Of a stretch of DNA of 38,878 nt, positions 34,496 to 38,878 are shown piece after piece. Source of the stretch: a virus; the IMG/VR virus record IMGVR_UViG_3300017786_000041, positions 1 through 38,878 of that record; one strand, given 5' to 3'. Numbering within the stretch: position 1 is the first letter of the stretch; each line of letters begins with the position of its first letter. The position numbers and the translations under genes were made by a program. Below the pieces are notes generated by a model. That model saw nothing but the letters and a program-made list of their open reading frames with translations, made no database searches and was not told the origin of the DNA.

Positions 34496-35998
34496 TTATG
34501 CGCCTGGTGCTTTTGTTATTACAACTTCTAATGAGTCAGCACCAAAGTTTGTAGCTCCAGCTATTGTAACTGTATTTGCATTTGTTCTAGTTACACTTGT
34601 ATATACTTGCTCATATGTAGTAGCATCGTAAGTTTGAACTAAAACTTTTCTTGTTCCTAAGTTATGTGTTACATCAAAATCTGAAGCAGCACTTGATGGT
34701 CCAGTAGCAGTAAATGTACTCTCTGAGTTTGCATAAGTAGCTAAATTTGCAGCTGTAACAGCTCTATGATCATTAGCACTAGCATCGTAGAATAAAAACT
34801 TATCAGCATCAACTAATGCTGACTCAGTTGTAGTAGTTTTAATATTAACGTTTATAGAAGCAGTACCACTTGAGTTGTAGCTAACAGTTACACCTGGTTG
34901 ACCAGCTGATTGAACTATATTACCTAAACCTATTTGTGTTGAACTTGCAATATCAGTATCAGACTGAACTACAGCAAAGTCACCTTCAACGGATGCACCG
35001 GCTGATGCAGCTGACTGACATATTACTGAGTCACCTGGCGTAAGCGGTGTATCTGTATTAGCAAAGAAGTTACCAGCAGTAGTTACAATGTACATATCAC
35101 CTTTAGCTACTGCAACTCTTGAACCACCGACTGTTAAGTTACCACCACCGGTTATTGCACCTGTATCAGCATTGAAACTACCTTTTACTACAACGCCACC
35201 TGCAACTACTCCATCAACGTATGCTTTTGTAGCAGCATCTTGAGCAGCTGTTGGATCTGTAACGTTTGTAAGCTTGTTAGTACCCATACTAAAATCAGCA
35301 TCTGGAGAAGCAAATCTGTTAATAGGTACGTTAGCCATAACTGCTTTCTGTATTTTCCAGTTATCTGTACTAGCATTTGAAGACCATAGCATAACATCTG
35401 TCGCATCTGCTGGCACTGCTGAGTTCATGTTCTTAGAGAACATTTCTAATAAACCTGTAATGGTTGTACCTGATTTAGTAGGTGTTAAAAGTCTTACACC
35501 TGGTGAAGTAGAACTTTCAGATAATTCATATGTGTCTCCATCATTAACATTTACTGTAGTACCTGATGCTCCTTTAGCTACCCAGTTAGTATAACTCTGT
35601 GGTGCATCTATCCAGTTTGTACCTGTACCAGTTGATGATAGTAATTGTGCCGATGTACCTGAATCACCACTTGAATCTTTTAAATAACCAGTTACAGATA
35701 AGCCACCAGCCACTGTAACTGCAGAAGCATCGGATGCTTGTGTTATTATTGAATCGCCTATTGCGGAAGCACCAGTCCATCTAGTTATCTTGTTAGCTGT
35801 ACCTGAACCGCCAAGACCAGCTGATATAGTTACCCAAATAGTACCATTGAAATACTTAAGTAAGTTAGTTGAACTATTGTAAAATATATCACCAGTTTGA
35901 GCTGTAGCCGTGTTTGGGTCTGAGCCTAGGTTTTGTATTCTAACGTTCTGTATCTCGTTGTCATTTAAGTTTATCGAGTCTAAAAATTTTATTGCCAT
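34496..35998 (-). CDS. Large tail fibre protein
   Basis: 500 residues, starting MAIKFLDSINLNDNEIQNVR. The N-terminal 120 residues carry repeated beta strands (TGDIFYNSSTNLLKYFNGTI, a motif widespread in phage fibres); then a shaft rich in Ser, Thr and Asp; the C-terminal block has FDVTHNLGTRKVLVQTYDAT and EVVITKAPGA, a short fibre-tip module also echoed in the next smaller protein (INHGLKKYCSVTVVDSG). No chaperone domain or enzyme motif. Encodes the largest fibre of the cluster and probably contacts host surface polysaccharide or protein. Confidence 0.72.
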   Translation of the reverse strand: MAIKFLDSINLNDNEIQNVRIQNLGSDPNTATAQTGDIFYNSSTNLLKYFNGTIWVTISAGLGGSGTANKITRWTGASAIGDSIITQASDASAVTVAGGLSVTGYLKDSSGDSGTSAQLLSSTGTGTNWIDAPQSYTNWVAKGASGTTVNVNDGDTYELSESSTSPGVRLLTPTKSGTTITGLLEMFSKNMNSAVPADATDVMLWSSNASTDNWKIQKAVMANVPINRFASPDADFSMGTNKLTNVTDPTAAQDAATKAYVDGVVAGGVVVKGSFNADTGAITGGGNLTVGGSRVAVAKGDMYIVTTAGNFFANTDTPLTPGDSVICQSAASAGASVEGDFAVVQSDTDIASSTQIGLGNIVQSAGQPGVTVSYNSSGTASINVNIKTTTTESALVDADKFLFYDASANDHRAVTAANLATYANSESTFTATGPSSAASDFDVTHNLGTRKVLVQTYDATTYEQVYTSVTRTNANTVTIAGATNFGADSLEVVITKAPGA

Positions 35999-36002
35999 GT
36001 CT

Positions 36003-36335
36003 TTAGTTTAAAAATGCTTTTCCTGAAAAGCCTCCTGAAAATGTTACTCTTACCGCGTTAAGCGATAAATATTCTATATCACCTATTACTATGTTATTAC
36101 CTGAATCAACTACTGTAACTGAGCAGTATTTCTTCAGTCCGTGGTTAATTTCCCATGTAGCAGATGGTGAGCCTTGTGTAAATACAAAGTTTTTATCACC
36201 ACCTAGGCTAGATGTTAAGCTTTCTATTGTTGCAGATCTAGTTTGTCTTCTAGGATGTGATGTTTCATCCGATATAAGTACTAGATCTTCGCCTTGAGGC
36301 GTTAATTTTTTTGGGTAAGTGTGTATTATAGCCAT
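36003..36335 (-). CDS. Short fibre-like protein combining fibre anchor and tip modules
   Basis: 110 residues. N-terminus MAIIHTYPKKLTPQGEDLVL ... SDETSHP aligns with the start of the 343-residue fibre (MAII-TY--K----G--+L++D---HP). The C-terminal half (WEINHGLKKYCSVTVVDSGN, IVIGDIEYLSLNAVRVTFSG) matches the tip module of the 500-residue fibre. It looks like an anchor joined directly to a tip without a shaft, so it may be a fibre-joining piece, a remnant, or a short side fibre. Confidence 0.68.
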   Translation of the reverse strand: MAIIHTYPKKLTPQGEDLVLISDETSHPRRQTRSATIESLTSSLGGDKNFVFTQGSPSATWEINHGLKKYCSVTVVDSGNNIVIGDIEYLSLNAVRVTFSGGFSGKAFLN

Positions 36336-36596
36336 TTATCGTCTTTTTTTAGTTTTCTTTTTACCTTCTTTTCTAGTTCCTTGCCCGTCGTTGCCTCTAT
36401 TTGCTTTAACTGACTTAAACTTACCATCTTTATGGTCATAATCCTTACCCTTTAACCAAGATTTGCCATGCATTTTAGCTGCTGCACGCCTTTTTCTTTG
36501 GTTTTCTGCTTTTTTCTTTCGCCTTGCTGGTGTTTTTGCAAAGGCTAAGTCTCTTTTTGCTTTAGCTGCTTTAGCTTTTTTACTTTTAGCTGGCAT
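36336..36596 (-). CDS. Small very basic protein, possible DNA-binding virion protein
   Basis: 86 residues from ATG 36596 (MPAKSKKAKAAKAKRDLAFA). A 50-residue Lys/Ala/Arg region resembles histone tails, followed by KSWLKGKDYDHKDGKFKSVK and ANRGNDGQGTRKEGKK, a motif I recall in phage and large-virus basic proteins. The TAATG junction with the preceding gene fixes the start; an upstream in-frame extension starting with MRCKRR overlaps that gene and is rejected. Likely nucleic-acid binding. Confidence 0.7.
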   Translation of the reverse strand: MPAKSKKAKAAKAKRDLAFAKTPARRKKKAENQRKRRAAAKMHGKSWLKGKDYDHKDGKFKSVKANRGNDGQGTRKEGKKKTKKRR

Positions 36597-37294
36597 TAGT
36601 CTGGATTTACTTGTCTGCAAACGCCTTTTGCATCGCAAAAACTAGCTTGACCACGACCAGCACCGGGCTTTGGACCTGGTCCTACGATACCACCACCGCC
36701 TTTTGCAGCTGCAGCTTCAGCTTCTAACGCTTTTCCAAACATATCAGGCGTTTTACCAAAGCCGTATGATTGTTTAATTTTATTCTTTACACCTAAAGCT
36801 TTGTCTCCTGCTTGCTCTTTCCAGTTTTTTCTCATACGTTTAGTAGTACCTGGCCCTTTAAAATAAGGTTTTGACTCTTTCAATGCTTTACGCATCTCCC
36901 ACCATGGTCTATACTTTTCATCGTTAGTAGATCTTGCAGCTTTTAAGTATGTTTTAGTTTCCTTTTTCGTTAATCTTTCTCTATATACTTCTTCACGGCC
37001 TGCTTCACCCATTGTTGGCTTCATACCAACTCTTTCATAATGGCCTGGATCAACCATTACCTTACGCATAGAACCATCTACATCTCTTTTTTCGTACTTA
37101 GCTTTTACTTTTTCGATGTTATAGAATATGTTTTCCTTCTCTGGCTTAGCTTTTAACTTTTCATTTAGTATTGCTTTCTTCTTTGCCGCTACATCTTTCT
37201 TAGCTGCTTTTAAGTTAGTCAATGTACCTAATAAACCTCTAGATTTAATTACCTCCATTAAGGGTTTTGGTTGTCCTGGATTTTGCTCAAACAT
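36596..37294 (-). CDS. Basic protein, unknown function
   Basis: 232 residues, Lys-rich and helical (LTNLKAAKKDVAAKKKAILN, ENIFYNIEKVKAKYEKRDVD, RERLTKKETKTYLKAARSTN, YRPWWEMRKALKESKPYFKG), with a Gly/Pro-rich tail (GGGGIVGPGPKPGAGRGQAS) and two C-terminal cysteines (FCDAKGVCRQ). No recognised domain. It is the second gene of the minus-strand series, one base after its upstream neighbour and overlapping the next start, and may be a virion or DNA-binding protein. Confidence 0.68.
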   Translation of the reverse strand: MFEQNPGQPKPLMEVIKSRGLLGTLTNLKAAKKDVAAKKKAILNEKLKAKPEKENIFYNIEKVKAKYEKRDVDGSMRKVMVDPGHYERVGMKPTMGEAGREEVYRERLTKKETKTYLKAARSTNDEKYRPWWEMRKALKESKPYFKGPGTTKRMRKNWKEQAGDKALGVKNKIKQSYGFGKTPDMFGKALEAEAAAAKGGGGIVGPGPKPGAGRGQASFCDAKGVCRQVNPD

Positions 37295-37295
37295 A

Positions 37296-37703
37296 TTATC
37301 TTCCTTTTATTCTATCCATAATACCAGCTCCTATTGTAGATCCTGCCATTAGACCACCAATTGCACCTACTACGCCTCTTGCAAGACGATCTCTACGTCT
37401 AGCTTTCTTAAAAGCTTTAGCTGAGCTTTGCGCATTAGGATTCATAGCGCCTGGACCTGAGAAATATGTTTTGCCTCTTTTATCTGTAATTGTTTCAATA
37501 TTTGGATTATCTTTAAATAACTTAGACTTTTCGTCCCAAGCTTCAGCACGCGGTACTGCGATAGTTACTTTACCTTTTTTGTTTGTCTTTACAATATGGT
37601 CTTTAGCATAGTCAGATAATTCTCCTTCTTTAGGTTTTATCTTGACTTTCATCTTACCCTTGAACTCTCCTATATATTTTAAAGCTGATTGATCGTATGG
37701 CAT
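37296..37703 (-). CDS. First gene of the minus-strand block, unknown basic protein with hydrophobic C-terminus
   Basis: 135 residues from ATG 37703 (MPYDQSALKYIGEFKGKMKV); an upstream TTG codon gives an 11-residue extension that I reject. N-terminal half is basic and beta-like (VKIKPKEGELSDYAK, GKVTIAVPRAEAWD). The last 29 residues (LARGVVGAIGGLMAGSTIGA ...) are Gly/Ala-rich and hydrophobic enough to form a membrane helix. It follows the 369-base control region, so its promoter should lie there. Function unknown. Confidence 0.65.
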   Translation of the reverse strand: MPYDQSALKYIGEFKGKMKVKIKPKEGELSDYAKDHIVKTNKKGKVTIAVPRAEAWDEKSKLFKDNPNIETITDKRGKTYFSGPGAMNPNAQSSAKAFKKARRRDRLARGVVGAIGGLMAGSTIGAGIMDRIKGR

Positions 37704-37955
37704 AATTCTTTGTTTTACAGGCTTACGGAAATGCAACCCCTATTATTATTAAGATATTACTTGAATTTATTGATTTTTACTAGATATTTAGAAGTAAAGT
37801 GTAATATACCTATATAGAGCTCGTTGGCCCCTTTGGGAAAGTGAAAACACAAAAGGGCAGCCCCTATGAAAAAAAACGCAACACGAGAAGGTTTTGGCCT
37901 TTATAAATAATTTTACGAATATGTTTCAGACTTTTGCTACTGTATGGCAGTGCGC

Positions 37956-37981
37956 GGGGCCGTGGGGTGGGGTGCGCTGGG
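37956..37981 (+). other. G-quadruplex-compatible sequence upstream of promoter
   Basis: Four G-runs at 37956-37959, 37964-37967, 37969-37972 and 37979-37981 with loops of 4, 1 and 6 bases fit the G3+N1-7 rule for an intramolecular quadruplex. This is striking in an AT-rich genome, and the last run is also the first three bases of the conserved promoter block (GGGTATAGCAC). A looser version with a 15-base loop lies at 38437-38466. Confidence 0.5.
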
Positions 37982-38022
37982 TATAGCACTTACATTGCTA
38001 ATACGAGGCCAATAAGATAATA
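37979..38022 (+). promoter_or_regulatory. Putative phage promoter, copy 1 (upstream of 38073 gene)
   Basis: GGGTATAGCAC-TTACATT, then five bases, TACGA, nine bases, GATAATA. The same elements recur with the same internal spacing at 38464-38508, apart from one inserted C. GATAATA could serve as a -10 element, with TTACAT about 19-20 bases upstream as a -35-like element. It ends 50 bases before the ATG. This is a repeat-based inference; the transcription start is unknown. Confidence 0.6.
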
Positions 38023-38072
38023 CTTATATAATTAAAAGCTAATTATTTTAAACTTAAATTAAATATATAACT

Positions 38073-38324
38073 ATGACTAACAAAGCTAACAACATAACTA
38101 CAAAAAGATTTGTAATAAGAAAATCACTAATAGGTACAAATACTATTATCACATTCACTAACAAGAAAAATCAGAAGTGGACATACAATCATGATGAAGT
38201 ATATGAAGCTAACAAAGCAAAGTTTGACTCAATGGCATGCTTCGAGAAATACAAAAACTATACTAATACTAATACAGTACCTGCATTTGCAAGACAATTA
38301 GCAAGCATGGAAGAGGTTAAATAA
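38073..38324 (+). CDS. Small plus-strand gene, unknown (early or regulatory candidate)
   Basis: 83 residues. Starts MTNKANNITTKRFVIRKSLI, with beta-like segments (NTIITFTNKKNQKWTYNHDE) and a C-terminal helical part (NTVPAFARQLASMEEVK). No recognised domain. First gene of the opposite transcription direction, which in phages often means early or replication genes. The bases around its start (ATAACTATGACTAA) are the same as at the next plus-strand gene, so both share a leader as well as the promoter block. A hairpin overlaps the stop codon. Confidence 0.7.
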   Translation: MTNKANNITTKRFVIRKSLIGTNTIITFTNKKNQKWTYNHDEVYEANKAKFDSMACFEKYKNYTNTNTVPAFARQLASMEEVK

Positions 38325-38330
38325 CCTCTT
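38311..38330 (+). terminator. Stem-loop over the stop codon, weak terminator candidate
   Basis: AAGAGGTTA pairs perfectly with TAACCTCTT across a two-base loop, overlapping the TAA stop of the 83-residue gene and followed by TC then AAAC rather than a U-run. Termination is uncertain; it may instead modulate translation stop or stabilise the message. Confidence 0.45.
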
Positions 38331-38340
38331 TCAAACAGCT

Positions 38341-38386
38341 GGACAAATAGGTTCTTATTATAATATTCTTAAGAGCCTAAATGTCC
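38341..38386 (+). other. Long RNA hairpin between the two plus-strand genes
   Basis: A 17-base arm (38341-38357) pairs with 38370-38386: GGACA with TGTCC, a two-by-two internal loop, then TAGG with CCTA, one G-U pair, and TCTTA with TAAGA, around a 12-base loop containing TATAAT-like sequence. No U-run follows. It may be a protein- or processing-recognition structure, attenuator or small RNA 5' structure. Confidence 0.6.
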
Positions 38387-38422
38387 ACCTGAGCGAATAT
38401 TCTAAATTCATGGGTAGCAACA

Positions 38423-38435
38423 GCGCCGAAGGCGC
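38423..38435. repeat. GC-rich palindrome GCGCC-GAA-GGCGC
   Basis: Perfect five-base stem with GAA loop, beside the second G-rich stretch. It occupies the same relative place as the GCGCGG-rich block ahead of the first plus-strand promoter copy, about 30-45 bases upstream of the conserved block. It could be a short terminator stem or a protein site. Confidence 0.45.
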
Positions 38436-38463
38436 AGGGTAGGGTTGTGTGTATAGCGTGGGT

Positions 38464-38508
38464 GGGTATAGCACCTTACATTCCTTTTACGATCACTAAT
38501 AGATAATA
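38464..38508 (+). promoter_or_regulatory. Putative phage promoter, copy 2 (upstream of 38532 gene)
   Basis: GGGTATAGCACC-TTACATT, five bases, TACGA, nine bases, GATAATA: element-for-element the same as copy 1 at 37979-38022, with one extra C. It ends 23 bases before the ATG. The repetition at two separate genes is the evidence; the sequence is unlike the genome background in its GC-rich first part. Confidence 0.65.
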
Positions 38509-38531
38509 TAAATATAATAAAAATAATAACT

Positions 38532-38834
38532 ATGACTAATAACTATTCTTTCTATGTAAGTTTTCCAATTATAAATAAAATGGTTGACTTCAACAATAAA
38601 CATCACTTAAAACTAATTAATTTTATAAAGGAATTAGAAAACCATGATGAGTATACTAAAAGCCAAACAAGCAAAGCTAGAAGATTAATAAAGCAAGCGC
38701 TTGGTGATTCTGGCGAGTGTGGTAAATACCATATTGACCTTACCTTTAGGAAATGTAAATACCCTACTTGGCAAGCAAATGATGAAGATTTAGTAAATAA
38801 TGCTTCATGGTGTAAACCAAGAGAAGTGGTATAA
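38532..38834 (+). CDS. Second small plus-strand gene, unknown
   Basis: 100 residues, starting MTNNYSFYVSFPIINKMVDF. Basic helical middle (HLKLINFIKELENHDEYTKS, KARRLIKQALGDSGECGKYH) and a C-terminal part with C87-C (CGKYHIDLTFRKCKYPTWQA, ASWCKPREVV), including three cysteines. No family recognised. Its leader and promoter-like block duplicate those of the 83-residue gene, although the proteins themselves are not similar beyond the MTN start. The 44 bases after its stop hold no recognisable feature before the window ends. Confidence 0.68.
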   Translation: MTNNYSFYVSFPIINKMVDFNNKHHLKLINFIKELENHDEYTKSQTSKARRLIKQALGDSGECGKYHIDLTFRKCKYPTWQANDEDLVNNASWCKPREVV

Positions 38835-38878
38835 AACCTTTCAACCTTTTTCAACTAACTAATTTTTAATCACCTTAA

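Larger units (their letters stand above)
37704..38072. promoter_or_regulatory. Divergent intergenic control region
   Basis: The only gene-free stretch over 300 bases. From left to right it holds: the leader of the minus-strand block; a near-repeat GCA(A/G)CCCCTAT at 37733-37743 and 37857-37867; a nine-base imperfect stem (GCCCCTTTG with CAAAAGGGC, 37827-37858); a 14-codon micro-frame on the plus strand at 37866-37910; an A/T-rich stretch; a G-rich block at 37950-37981 unlike the rest of the genome; and a promoter-like block followed by a 50-base A/T leader to the plus-strand start. No replication origin repeats (iterons) or tRNA were seen. Confidence 0.6.

Noticed and set aside
37827-37858. 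Nine-base imperfect hairpin as an intrinsic terminator
   Set aside because: One mismatch, a 14-base loop and no T-run on either strand where termination would need it.
37733-37867. Near-repeat GCA(A/G)CCCCTAT as an operator pair
   Set aside because: Only two copies with one mismatch; too little to claim a binding site, so it is mentioned only in the control-region entry.
37866-37910. 14-codon plus-strand micro-frame (MKKNATREGFGLYK) with AAGGG upstream
   Set aside because: A leader peptide is conceivable, but the frame is too short to judge and the plus-strand promoter-like block lies downstream of it.
1-38878. tRNA genes, integrase, attachment sites, CRISPR arrays or insertion sequences
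   Set aside because: Looked for cloverleaf-like stretches, recombinase motifs, regularly spaced repeats and transposase genes; none could be supported.

Overview
The window is part of an AT-rich double-stranded DNA phage genome. It is most likely a short-tailed (podovirus-like) marine phage of a Bacteroidetes/Flavobacteriia-type host. Protein patterns I recognise from memory (terminase, major capsid protein, and a ring/muzzle gene series resembling P22 gp4 and gp10) point to distant crAss-like or Cellulophaga-phage relatives. Most genes start behind A/T-rich leaders rather than Shine-Dalgarno sequences, which fits a Bacteroidetes host. No integrase, tRNA, rRNA, CRISPR array or insertion sequence was seen. 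Similarity statements are from recall and were not checked against a database.

Layout. From about 37.7 kb down to base 1 every gene lies on the minus strand, in order of transcription: three basic proteins (37.7-36.3 kb); a tail-fibre cluster with a nucleotidyltransferase inserted (36.3-32.1 kb); a 96-residue protein and a phage GroEL-GroES pair (32.0-29.9 kb); a winged-helix-like protein and a lysis/accessory region with amidase, membrane proteins, several very short lysine-rich proteins, a small HExxH protein and a holin (29.9-25.8 kb); a capsid-decoration-like protein and small genes, including a tandem GroES-like protein (25.8-24.2 kb); the packaging and head block, with small terminase candidate, large terminase, portal, scaffold, major capsid and a small capsid-associated protein (24.2-16.2 kb); a 267-residue protein flanked by two intrinsic terminators; the neck/tail block (15.3-7.9 kb); three internal or ejection proteins, the largest with an HExxH motif (7.9-1.5 kb); and a beta-rich protein that runs off the left edge.

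The far right end (38.07-38.83 kb) switches to the plus strand, with two short unknown genes. Each is preceded by a copy of the same promoter-like block behind a G-rich stretch. The 369-base divergent region between the two transcription directions is the only gene-free stretch above 300 bases and is probably the control region between gene sets.

Genes are tightly coupled, many overlapping as TAATG, ATGA or GTGA. The most unusual content is the chaperonin set: a GroEL with both glycines of one hinge replaced, a GroES encoded after it rather than before it, and a second protein that looks like two GroES folds in tandem, next to the terminase genes. Together these suggest a phage-specific folding machine for virion proteins.
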